This document shows positions 10,713 to 22,292 of a DNA stretch of 64,000 bases, piece after piece. Each line of letters begins with the position of its first letter. The stretch's first letter is position 1. The notes below the pieces were generated by a model. That model made no database searches. It was given only the letters and a program-made list of their open reading frames with translations, and was not told the origin of the DNA. The stretch is from Cephalopachus bancanus. Taxonomy: Eukaryota; Chordata; Mammalia; Primates; Tarsiidae. Both the position numbers and the translations under genes were made by a program. The DNA lies in contig JAPVLO010000974.1 of assembly GCA_027257055.1 (NCBI GenBank), positions 186,001 to 250,000 of the forward strand. Direction: 5' to 3'.

Positions 10713-13663
10713 AGGCCTTCCACCAAGAAAGGCCAGGGACACATCCCTCACCTGGGGACATTTCTTCCCCCCAATACCATTATTCCTGGTTCTAAAGCCA
10801 GTCTTCCTGTGAAAACATCATGTTCAGTTGAGAATCTGTGTACGGTTCTGATGTTTTAGAGACAGGGTCTGGCTCTGTGGACCAGCCTGGGGCCTGGGAC
10901 ATGACCAGCATTCACCACCAGCCTCGATATCGCAGGCTTTGGTGATCCAGCCCCCTCAGCCTCTGGAGTGGCCAGGATGATGGGCATCTCAACCCCAGAC
11001 CACCTGTTTGAATGGTTGTGGAGATGGGGTCTCCCTGCATGGCCTGGGCTGGCCTTGGGCTCCTTGGCTCCAGCCATCCTCCTGCCTCGGTCTCCCAGAT
11101 CACAGGATTCCAGGCGTGGGTCACCACACAATGCCTACAGATTCCTTTTCAAAGAAGGTTTGAGGCTGGGCTCAAAGGCTTTGCTTCATCATCCCATTGT
11201 TTTGGGAGGCTGAGACCAATGGATGGCCCTAGACCATGGACCAAGACCCACCTGGGCACCTTGGCAAAACCTAGTCTCTACCCTCAATCATAAATGAGCT
11301 GGGTGTGATAGCATGCGCCTGTCCTTCCAGCTCCTTGGAGGCCAGGAAATGACTTGCTGGGGCATGGCAAGCTGAGGCTGTTGTGGCCAGGAGTAAGCCA
11401 CCACCCTCCATCCTGGCCAAAGAAGTGAGACTGTAACTAAAAGAAAAAAAGGAAAAAGGAAAAAAAGACTAGCATCCATTTGTGAATAGAGTTGGGATCA
11501 TTATAAACAGACAAAGATCATTTGTGAAGGAGGCCCCAGCCTTGGGCCTAGAGGTTCCAGAAGACAGTGGATTGGCAGACAATAGGGCTGTGGCTTTGGG
11601 AGGCCAAAGCAGTGGACTGCTGGAGTTCGGGAGTTCGAGACCAACCTAGGCCACATAGTGAAACCTCGTCGCTGCCAGGAATGCAAACACTGGAGTTGTG
11701 CGTGTTGGCAGTCATGGTCCCAGACACATGGTATGCAGTGGCCTCTGTCTCAGGGCATTCCTTTACATTGCCCCTGCCAGCAGAATGTGCAAGTCCAGGC
11801 CAGACACCGTGGCTCAAGCCTGTCAGCCCTGCACCCTAGGAGGCAGAGGCAGGAGACTTCTTGAACCCAGGGTTCGGAGACCAGCCCAGGCGATTGGGCC
11901 AGACCTTGTCTCAGTTAGAGGTCCCCAAAATTGAGTCAGACAAAGTGGCCCCTGGATCCCAGCTGCTTGGGAGCCAAGGTGTTAAGACCACCTGAGCCCC
12001 ACAGGTCGAGGCCCCGGGAGTCACGATCATGTCGCTGTGCCCCAGCCTGGCAGATGGCGACTCCAATGACAAAATAGATGCCTCCCATGAGCATCACAAC
12101 AGGCGTCTATGACTCCCCAGGGAAAGGTATGTGTGGGCAGGGAACGATGGAGTGTTTGGGAGAGTGGGGGGCCCTCCCTCTGCCAGAAGGTGGCAGAAAG
12201 GGCGACCAGAATCTGGGTTGACTGCGGCTTTGCCGGTCTGCCTTGATTGCTCTGTGCTTGACGGCGGCCCTACCTCTGGACCCTCTGTTCTGTGAGCTCA
12301 CACATGTCTTTTCTGTAGGGTATGAGTGTGGGGGGTGGGGCAGAACTTCTAGGGTGCGTGACCAAAGGTGCAGTAGGGACATGCCTGGTGGTAACCTTTA
12401 AAACTTCCTGCAAATGACAGGTCAGAAGGTGACTTTTCCTGTCCCATCCCTGAGGGTGACTCCTCGTGTTGTGTCACACGGATGGTGGTTGTGGTGGTGG
12501 TGATTTTTATTATTTGGAGGCAGAATCCTGTTGTGTCCCCCAGGCTGGAGCTCAGGGACATGCTCACAGCCACCGCAGACTCCACCTGCTGGGATCAGGT
12601 GATCCTCGTGGCTCGGCCCCCCGATTGGCTAGAACAGGCCTGTGACACTATGCCAAGCTAATCCTTGAATTTACTTTTGATGGCTGAGATGAGGTCTCAC
12701 TCCATGTCCCGGGCTGGTGGCAAACCCACAGCCTCAGGCCATTCACTTGCCTGGGCCTCCAAAGGGTTGGGATGCCAGACTGAGCCCCTGAGCCTGGCCT
12801 GTGGTTGTGGCAGTGGTGATGGTGGTTGGTATTATTATTCTGAGTTGTAGTCCCACTCTGTTACCCAAGCCGGAGAGTAGGGGCATACTCTTACCCACCA
12901 TGGCCTCCATTGGCTGGGCTCTTGCAATCCTCCTGCCACAGCCTCCTGAGTTGCCGAAATGACACATGTGCACCACCATGCTTGACTAATTTTTTTGCTT
13001 CTTGTAGAGACGAGGTCTTGTCAAGGTGCCCGGGGTTTTCTCGAACCCAGAGGCTCAGGCCACCATCTCACCTGGGCATCCCAGAGTGCTGGGATAACAC
13101 ATGTGAACCCCTATGCCCAGCCTCCACACCCCATTGGCATGAAGCCTGCTACCTTCCAAAGACCAGGGACCCTGGAGAGGATGGCCAGATTCAACCATTG
13201 AGCTGACACAGGGGGTAGTGCCTGGTGCAGGGATGTTTCTCCACCCAGGCGCCCAACCCTTTACCTACTTTGTTCCCCACGTTTGGCCCACTCGCACCTT
13301 CCAGGGGCTGCCTCAGGGAAAGGGAGGACATGACTCTCAAAACTTCTGGAGCACAGGATGGCCGGGTGACTCATGCCTGTCTCCTTGGCATTCTGAGAAC
13401 CTGAAATGGGAAGATAGAGCCCTGGAGCTCGAGACCAACTTGACACCATTACAAGCCCCAAACTCGACCCCAACCTAAATACAGAAAACCTTGGGTGAGG
13501 GCAGTCCTCAGTGGGAGTATCTCCTTTGGTCCAAAGTTCAAGACCTGGCAGGAAGACCAGGATGTCGACCAAATGGAAAGCCTGTGATCACAGCAGTTTC
13601 AGAGTCCAAGTCTGGAGGCTGAACCAAGTTGAGTGGTTTGAGAGCAGCCTGGGCAATCTAGTG
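10713..13663 (+). repeat. Tandem unit 5, lacking the first half of M1
   Basis: The unit starts inside M1 at the 'ccttccaccaagaaaggcc' segment. It continues through M2-M12: M2 about 10856-11145, M3 to about 11460, M4 and M5 to about 11795, M6 to about 12080, M7 to about 12480, M8 and M9 to about 13125, then M10-M12. It ends normally in a GAAA tract. Confidence 0.85.
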
Positions 13664-13702
13664 AGGAAAGAAACGAAGGAAAGAAAGAAAGAAAGAAAGA
13701 AA

Positions 13703-13759
<57 letters not shown>

Positions 13760-13789
13760 GAAAGAAAGAAAGAAAGAAAGAAAAAAGGA

Positions 13790-13837
<48 letters not shown>

Positions 13838-13840
13838 AAA
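13664..13840 (+). repeat. (GAAA)n microsatellite
   Basis: One of the longest pure-type GAAA tracts in the window (about 175 bp), with a few AAGG and AGAG interruptions. Confidence 0.95.
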
Positions 13841-16800
13841 ATCCATTCTCCTGGAATTCTTCTGCCCTCAGTCCTTCCCTCAGCCCCTTCCACTTGTGAG
13901 GGTTCCCCAAGCTCGGCACCTTCCAAGCCCAACACCCCCTCAATGGCTGCCCCCACTTTGGTGCGGGAGTTCCTGAGGCTCCCTGGCCAGGTTCATGCCA
14001 GCTCGCCTCTCAGAGATGAGAAATGTGTCCCAGGCAGGCTAATCCTCTTACCCGGCAATGAGGACCTTCTGTCAAGAAAATGAGAGACACATCACTCACT
14101 TGGGGACATTTCTTACCCCCAATTCAATTTTCCTGGATCTAAAGTCAGTTGCACTGTGAAAACCCTATGAAATTTGAGAATCTGTATACGATTCTGATGT
14201 TTTGGAGAGGGTATGGCTCTGTGGCCCAGACCTGAGGACACGACTGACATTCAGTGCCAGGCTAGAAATTGTGGGTCCTGTGATCCTCCTGCCTCAGCCT
14301 CCGGAGTGGCCTAGACAATGGGCACAGCAACCCCAGACCCCCTGTTTTGGATGGGTGTGGAGACAGGTTCTCCCTGCGTGGCCCGGGCCTGCTTTGGACT
14401 CCTGGGCTCCAACCATCTCTCCCGCCTTGGCATCCCAGAGTACTGGAATTCCAGCCATTGGCTGGCGTGCCAAGCCTTCAGGTACATTTTCGATGAAGTT
14501 TTGAAGTCGGGCTCAGAGACATAGCCTCATTATCCCAGTGCTTTGGGAGGCCGAGTTCAGCAGCCAGCCAGAGTCTGCAGTCCAAAACCCACCAGGGCAA
14601 CTCAAGAGACTTAATCTCTACCCCCATCCCAAGTGAGCTTGGCATGGTGGCACGTGCCTATCATTCCATCACCTCGGAAGACCGGGTAAAGCCTTGCCAG
14701 AGCACGGTGGGCCGAGGCTGCAGTGGCTGGTAGTGAGCCACTGTCCTCTAGCCTGGGTGATGGACTGAGACTCTGGCTCAAAGAAAAAAAGATAAAAGGA
14801 AAAAAAATGTACATCCATTTGTGTATGTAGTTGGGATCATGGTGTACAGACAGAGTTCATTTGAGGAGGAGGCCCCAGCCTTGGGCCTAGAGGACCCGAA
14901 AGTTGGTGGATCTTCAGACAATCCAGCTGTTGTTTGGGAGGCCGAGGTGGGGGAAAGCTAGATTCCGGGAGATGGAGACCAGCCTGGGCCACGTAGCGAG
15001 ATCTTCTTGCTCCCTGGAATGCAAACAATGGAGTCACGAGTGTTGGCGTTCGTGGTCCCAGCTTCACAGGATATGGTGACCTCCGTCTCAGGTTGTTCCT
15101 TTGCATCGCCCCTGCCAACAGAACCTGCAAGTCCAGAATGGGCACCGTGGCTCGTAACCATCAATCCCACTACCTGGGAGGTCGAGACTGGAGGTTGACT
15201 GAACCCAGGGATTGGAGACAAGCCAGGGGAAGTGACCCCACCTCATCTCAGAAAGAGGTCCCCAAAACCGAGTAAGGTGTGATGGCTTACGGAGTCCCGG
15301 CTCCTGGGGGGCCGAGGAGGGAGGACCGCCTTAGTCCTGCAGGTCAAGTCCCCAGGAGCCACGATTGTGCCATCGTGCCCAAGCCCGGCAAACAGAGACT
15401 CCAGCAACACAAAAGACGCCTCCCATGTGCATCACGACGGGCTCCATGGCTCCCAAGGGAAAGGTCCGGGTGGGTGGGGGATGATAGAGTGATCAGGAGA
15501 GTAAGGGGCCCTCCCCATGCCTGAAGTTGGAAGACAGTGAGACCGGAACCTGGGCTCACCACAGCTTTGGCAGATCACCTTCATTGCTCTGTGCCCGATG
15601 GCCACCCTATCCTGGGGAAGTCTGTTCCTTAAGCTCACACACATCATTCCTGTGGGGCACGAATGTGGAGGGTGGAAGCAGGCCTTCTGGGGCACATAGT
15701 CAAAGGTGTGGGATGGACGTTCCCAATGGCCACCTTTGATACTTCCCAAGAATGATAGGTCAGAAAGTGCCTTTTCCTCTACCATCCCTAAGGGTGACTC
15801 CTTGTGCTGGGTGGCAGTGGTGAAGGTGGTGGTGGGGATTACTATTATTTAGATTCGGAATCCCTCTCTGTTGTCCATGTCAGAGCACAGGGGCATGCTC
15901 ACGGCCATTGTGGACTCCATATGCCAGGCTCAGGCAATCCTCCTGCCTTGGCCCCAGAGTTGCTGGAACGACAGGACTGCACCAACACACCCAGCTATTC
16001 TTTAGATATATGCTTGATGGCCGAGACGAGGCCTCACCCTGTGTTCCGGACTATTGTCAGACCTGCAGGCTCAGGCCGTCCACTTGCCTGGTCCCCCAAA
16101 GGGACAGAATGCCAGGCTGGACCCCTGAGCAAGGCCTGTGGTTGTGGTGGTGGTGGTAGTTATTATTATTCTGAGTCGGAGTTCCACACTGTTGCCCACT
16201 TGGCCACCATGGCCCCTACCAACTGGGCTTCAATGCTACTCCCACCACGTCCTCCTTAATGGCCAGAATGAAAGGCCCTCGCCACCAAGCTCAGCTCATT
16301 TATTTTGGCTTCTTGTAGAGATGAGGTCTCGCCAAAGTGCCTGGGCTGATCTCAAACCCAGCAGCTCAGGCCATCCTCTTGATTCGGCCTACAAGAGTGC
16401 CGGGATGACAGGTGTTAGCCTCCACTCCTAGCATCCAGACCCCTCGTGAGCCCCCACCACATGGTCTGCTCCCTTCTGATGACCCAGGACCCTGGAGAGG
16501 GTGGCTGGATTCGCCTACTTAGCCCTCACTGGTGGGAGTGCCTGGCACATGGACATGTATTTGCCTGGGTGCCCACCCCTCCTCCTGTCTTGTTCCCCAG
16601 GGTGGACCTGCTCGCTCCCCCCGTGGGCCACCTCAGGGAAAGGGAGGGCTTCACTCTCAAACCTCCAGTGGGGCGGGGATGGTCAGGCGACTCATGCCTG
16701 TCTCCTTGGCACACAGGGAGGCCAAAACGTGAGGATGGCCAGAGTCCAGGACCTCGAGACCAGGCTGGGCACCATAGCAAGCACCTGCCTCAACCACAAC

Positions 16801-16993
16801 CAAAACTCAGAAATACTTGGGTGAGGGCAGTCCTCAGCGGGAGCATTGCCTCTTGCCCAGAGTTCAACACCAGGCAAGAACACTAGGAGGTCGACCAAAT
16901 GGAAAGCTATGATCACAGCAGTTTGGGAGGCACAGGCGGAGTGGATGGCCTGAGTTGGCCAGTTTGAGAGCAGCTTTGGCAACCAAGCGAGGA
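13841..16993 (+). repeat. Tandem unit 6, intact
   Basis: All modules are present. M1 runs to about 14200, M2 and M3 to about 14795, M4 to about 14930, M5 and M6 to about 15415, M7 to about 15805, M8 from the GGT/ATT tract near 15810-15850, M9 from near 16138, M10 about 16440-16680, then M11 and M12. No gene is seen. Confidence 0.88.
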
Positions 16994-17091
16994 GGGAAAA
17001 GAAAGAAAGAAAGACCGAAAGAAAGGAAGAAAGGGAGAGAGGAAGAAGAAATAGAGGAAAGAAAGAGAAAGAAAGAAAGAAAAGAAAAGAA

Positions 17092-17121
<30 letters not shown>
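16994..17121 (+). repeat. Imperfect (GAAA)n purine tract
   Basis: A purine tract mixing GAAA, GGAA, AGAGG and AAAAG motifs. It is less regular than its neighbours. Confidence 0.93.
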
Positions 17122-17122
<1 letters not shown>

Positions 17123-19707
17123 CCATTCTCCTGCAAACCTTCTGCCCTCAGGCATTCCACCCTGCCCCCTCTCACATGTGAGGGTCCTCCAAGCTCGGCA
17201 AATTCCTGACCCCCATGGCTGAACCTTTGGTGCTGGAGTTCCTGAGGCTCCCTGGCCAGGTTCCTGTTGGCTCTTTTCTATGAAGGGAGAAATGTGCACC
17301 AGGCAGTCTGACCCACCCACTCAGCAAGGAGGACCTTCAACAAAGAAAGGCCAGGGACACTTCCCTCACCCAGGGACAATTCGTTCCCCCCAAATCCATT
17401 TTTCCTGGCTTTAAAGTCAGTTGCCCTGTGAACTAATTATGTGAAGTTGAGAATCTATGTACGAATATGAGGTTTTTGGAGACAGTCTCTGGGTCTGTGT
17501 CCCAGGCTGGGCCCAGGGAAACTACCATCATTCACTGCCATCCTTGAAATCGTGGGCTCCAATGATCCTCCCACATTAGCCTCCTGAGTGGCCGGGAAGA
17601 TTGGTACCACAACCCCAGACCCAATGTTTGGATGAGGGCAGAGGCAGGATCCCTGAATGACCCCAACTGATATTGGGCTACTAGGCTCCAGGCTACTTCC
17701 CACCTCGGACTCCCCGACCACTGGGATTCCAGGCGTGGGCTGCCATGGCAGGCCTTCTGGTCCATTTTTGATGAAGTATTGAGTTCGGGCTCGGGCTCTA
17801 AGCCTCATCACAGCACTTTGAGAGGCAGAGGCCTGCGGCCAGCCTGAGCCCAAGGACTGAAACCCATTTGGACAACTTGGTGAGAACTCATCTCTACCCT
17901 CCATCCCAAATGAGCCAGGCATGGTGGTGTGCACCTGTTTTCAGTCTCCTCAGAAGTCCAGGGCAAGGCTCACCAGAGCCCTGTGGTGCTAGTCTGTGGT
18001 GGCCAGGAGCGATCCACCACCCTGTAGCCTGGGCTCCAATTCTGAGTCCCATAGGTCGAGGTCCCAGGAGCCACAATCATGCCACTGCACCCCAACCTGG
18101 CCTACAGAGACTCTGATGACATAAAAGACACCTCCCATGTGCATCACAAAGTTTATCCATGGCTCCCCAAGGAAAAGTATGCCTGGGAGGGGGATGATGG
18201 AGTGATCGGGAAAGGAAGGGATCCTGTCACCAGCCAAAGGTGGCAGACTGGGAAACTGGAACCAGGGCTGGCCGTGACGTTGATGGATATCCTTGATCAC
18301 TCTGTTCCTGAAGGTCACCTTAACTGGGAACCGTCTGTTCCATGGGCTCACAAGTGTCTTTGCCTGGGGTCACAAGTCTGGAGGGTGGAGGCAGGCCTTC
18401 TGGGGCGCTTGGCTGAAGGTACGGGATGAGCGTGTCTGGTGGCCACCATTGAAATATCCCATGAACGACAAGCCGGAAAGTCCCTATTCCTCTCCCATCC
18501 CTGAGGATGACTCCTCGGGCTGGGTGGTCATGGTGGTGGTGGTGGTAGTGGTGCTGATTATTATTATTTGGAGTTGGAATCCCACTCTGTCAACCAGGCC
18601 GGAATGCAGGGGCATGCTCACGGCCACCATGGACTACACTTACTGAGCTCAGGCGAACCTCTTGCCTTGGCCCCCCAAGTGGCTGGAACCACAGGCCTGC
18701 GCCACCACACCCGGCTAATATTTGAATTTAATTTTGATGGCTGAGACAAGGTCTCACCCAGTGTCCCAGGCTCTTGACAACCCACAGGCTCAGGCTGTCC
18801 ACTTGTCTGGGCCTCCAAAGGGCCAGGATGCATGCTGAGCCCCTGAGTCCGGGATGTGGTGTTGGTGGTTTGTATTATTATTATGAGACAGAATCCCAGT
18901 CTGGAGTGCAGGAGCCTGCTCTCAGCCACCATGGCCTCCACAGGCTGGGCTACAGCAACCCTCTCCCAGTGGCCTCCCGAGTGGCCAGAATGACAGGTGT
19001 GTGCCAACATGCTCAGCTCACTTTATTTGGCTTCTTCTAGAGATGAGGTTTTGCCAAGGTGCCCGGTCTGGTCTCGAACCCAGGGGCTCAGGTCATCCTG
19101 TCACCTCAGCCTACAAGAGTGCAGGATGAGAGGCATGAGCCCCTGCGCTGGCCTTCACACCCATTTCGGGCCCCACCATGTGTTCTGCTGCCTTCTAAAG
19201 TCCTGGGAACCCAAGGAGGGTGGCCGCAGTAGCCCACCAAGCCATCCCTGAGGAAAGCAGCTGGCACAGGGGCGTGTCACCACTGGGGCGCCCACCCCTC
19301 CACCCACCTCATTCCCCAGGGTGTACTCACACATTCCTCCCAAGGGCCACCTCTGGGAAAGGAAGGGCATTAGTCTCAAATCATCAGGGGAGCGGGGATG
19401 GCCTGGCAACTCACGCCTGTCTCCTTGGCAATCTGGGAGGCCGACATGGGAAGATGGCTGGAGCCAGGGAGCTAGAAACCAGGTTGGACAGCATAGCAAG
19501 CCCCCACCTTGATCCCAAGAAAAATCCAGAAAACCTTGGGTGAATGCAGGCCTGGCAGGAGGATCACCTCTGGCCCAGGTTCAACATCAGGCAGGAAGAC
19601 CAGGATGCCAACCAAATGGAAAGGCTGTGATCACAGCAGTTTCAGAGGCAAAGGCCAAGAGGATGTCCCAATTTGGGTAGTTTGAGAGCAGCTTGGGCAA
19701 CATAGAG
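17122..19707 (+). repeat. Tandem unit 7, deleted from end of M3 to mid-M6
   Basis: M1, M2 and most of M3 are present. Near 18031-18043 the end of one sense Alu (M3) joins the second half of another (M6), removing M4, M5 and part of M6 (about 0.5 kb). M7-M12 follow, with GGT/ATT leads near 18530 and 18855. The junction lies between two sense Alus, as expected for recombination between related modules. Confidence 0.87.
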
Positions 19708-19725
19708 GAAAGAAAAGAAAAGAAA

Positions 19726-19757
<32 letters not shown>

Positions 19758-19872
19758 CAAAGAAAGAAAGAAACAAAGAAAGGAAGGAAGGAAGGAAGAA
19801 GGAAGGAAGGAAGGAAGAAGGAAGGAAAGAAGGAAGGAAGGAAGGAAGGAAGGAAGGAAGGAAGGAAGAAAG
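19708..19872 (+). repeat. Mixed (GAAA)n / (GAAAC) / (GGAA)n tract
   Basis: It begins with GAAA, passes through copies carrying an added C near 19748-19782, then changes to GGAA with GAAGGAAGGA groups to the end. It is the leftmost tract with a substantial GGAA block. Confidence 0.93.
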
Positions 19873-22240
19873 GCACACACCTGTCATTCCGGCTCCTCAT
19901 AGGCCGGGGAGAAGGCTCGCCGGAGCCCGGTGGGTCAAGGCTGTGGTTGCTGGGAAAAAGCCACTGCTCACCAGCCTGGGTGACATAGTGAGATTCTGAC
20001 TCAAAAAAAAGGAAAGAAAATAAGAGCATCCATTTATGAATGGGGTTGGAATCATCGTGAACAGACAGAGATCATTCGGGAAGGAGGCCACAACCTTGGA
20101 TGCAGAGTTTTGGAAAGACAGCGGATCGACATATAATCAGGCTGTGTCTTTGGGATGCTGAGGCAGGGAACCAATGGAGCCTGGGAGTTTGAGACCAGCC
20201 TGGGCAACGTAGTGAGACCTCATCACTCCCTGGAACACAAACACTCAAGTTGCATGTGGTGGTGCCCAGGGTCCTAGCTACAAGGTATGCAGTGGCCTCC
20301 ATCCCAGCGCGTGCTTATATGTTGCCCTGCCAACAGAATGTATGAGTCCAGGCTGGGCACCATGGCTCAAGGCCATCAGCCCAGACCATGGGAGACCGAG
20401 GCAGAAACCTACTTGAACCCTGGGGTTGCAGACAGCCCAGGCAACCTGGCTAGACCTCGAATCTGTGAGAGGTACCCAAAATTGAGTCAGGCATGCTGGC
20501 CCCTGGAGTCCCAGCTGCTCGGGGGGTGAGGAGGGAAGATCACCTGAGGCCCTCAGTTCAAAGCCCCGGGAGACACAATCGTGCCACCTCACTCCTGCTC
20601 CACTGACAGAGACTCCACGGACAAGAAACACACCTCCCACTTGCATCGTGATGGGCGTAACTTCTCCCCAGGGAAATGTCAATGTGAGTGGGGGAGGATG
20701 GAGTGATCAGGAGAGGAAGGGGCCATCCCCCCACCCAAGAGTGACAGACTGGGCGACTGAACCTGGGATGGCAGTGGTGTTTTGGGACTGCCTGGATCGC
20801 TCTGTGCCCAACGGCCACCCTAGATTGGGCCGTCTGTTCTGTGAACTCAAACACGTCTTTGCCATGGGTCACGAGTGTGGAGGGTGGAGGCTGACCTTCT
20901 GGGGCATGTGGCCAAAGGTGCAGGAAGGACGTGCCCAGTGGCCAACTTTGAAACATCCCACAAATGACAGGTTGGAAAGTGCCTTTTCCTCTCCCATTCC
21001 TGAGGGTGATTCCTCACGCTGGGTATCAAGGGTGGTGGTGGTGGTGCTGCTGGTGATTATTATTATTTGATGTCAGAATCCTGCTCTGCTGCCAAGGCCA
21101 AAGCGAGGGACATGCTCACGGCCACCACAGACTCCACCTGCCAGGCTCAGGTGATCATCCTGCCTCGGCTCCCCAAGTGGCTGGAAACACAGGCCTGCTC
21201 CACCACACCCGGCTAATCTTTAAATTTATTTTTGATGGCTGAGACAAGGTCTTGCCCTGTGTTCCAGGCTGCTATTGAACCCTCAGGCTCAGGCCATACA
21301 CTCACTTGGGCCTCCAAAGGCCTGAGATACCATGCTGAGCCCCTGAGCCCAGCCTGTGGTTGTGATGGTGGTGGTGGTTGGTAATATTGTTCTGAGTCAG
21401 AGTCCCGCTCTGTCACCCAAGCTGGAGCAGGGGGCCCACTCTCGGCCACCACGGCCTCCAACAGCTGGGCTCCCACAATCCTCCTGCCCCAGCCTTCCAA
21501 GTGGCTGGAATGTCAGGTGTGTGTCACCATGCTCATTTTTTTGGCTTCTTGGAGAGGTTGTCTCCCCAAGATGCCTGGATTGTTCTCAAGCCTGGGGACT
21601 CAGGTCAACCTCTCATCTTAGCCTCCCAGAGCACTGGGATGACAGGTGTGAGCCCCCGCATGCGGCCTCAACACCCCTCTCAGGGCACCATCGTAAGGCC
21701 CACTCCCTTCTGACGATCCAGGTCCCTGAGAGTGCAGCAAGAGTCACCCACTGAGCCTTACCCAGGGGGAGTGCCTGGTGCAGGGGCATGTCTCCACCTA
21801 GGCACCCACCCCTCTGCCTGCCTCATTCCCCAGTGGTGACTCACATGCTCCTCCCAGGGGTCACCTCTGGGAAAGGGAGGGTGTGACTCTTAAATCTTAG
21901 GGGTGGCAAGGACGGCCGTGTGTCTCATGACTGTCTCCTCTGTACTTGGGGAGGCCAAGATGGTAAGTTGAATGGAGCCCAGGAGATCGAGACCTGCTGG
22001 ACACCATAGCAAGCCCCCACCTCGACCTCAAGAAAAACCCAAAAAACCTGGGGTAAGGGCAGGTCTTGGTGGGAGGATCACTTCAGGCCCAGAGTTCAAG
22101 AACAGAAAGGAAGATCAGGATGTCAACCAAATGGAAAGCCTGTGATTGCAGCAGTTTTAAGACTGGGGCAGAAAAGAAGGCTCCAATTGGATGGTTTGAG
22201 AGCAGCCAGGACTACCTTGTGAGGGAACAAAAGAGGTAGA
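19873..22240 (+). repeat. Tandem unit 8, lacking M1, M2 and half of M3
   Basis: The purine tract joins directly to the middle of the sense Alu M3 at 19872/19873, so leader M1, antisense Alu M2 and the first half of M3 (about 0.8 kb) are missing. M4-M12 follow in order (GGT/ATT leads near 21030 and 21360). The closing tract is shorter and GA-rich. Confidence 0.87.
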
Positions 22241-22245
22241 GAGGA

Positions 22246-22290
<45 letters not shown>

Positions 22291-22292
22291 AA
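22241..22292 (+). repeat. (GAAA)n with (GA)n switch
   Basis: A short GAAA run changes to about 14 GA dinucleotides (22259-22287) and back. It is the only clear GA dinucleotide array at a unit end apart from short stretches at 6183-6192 and 61294-61303. Confidence 0.93.
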
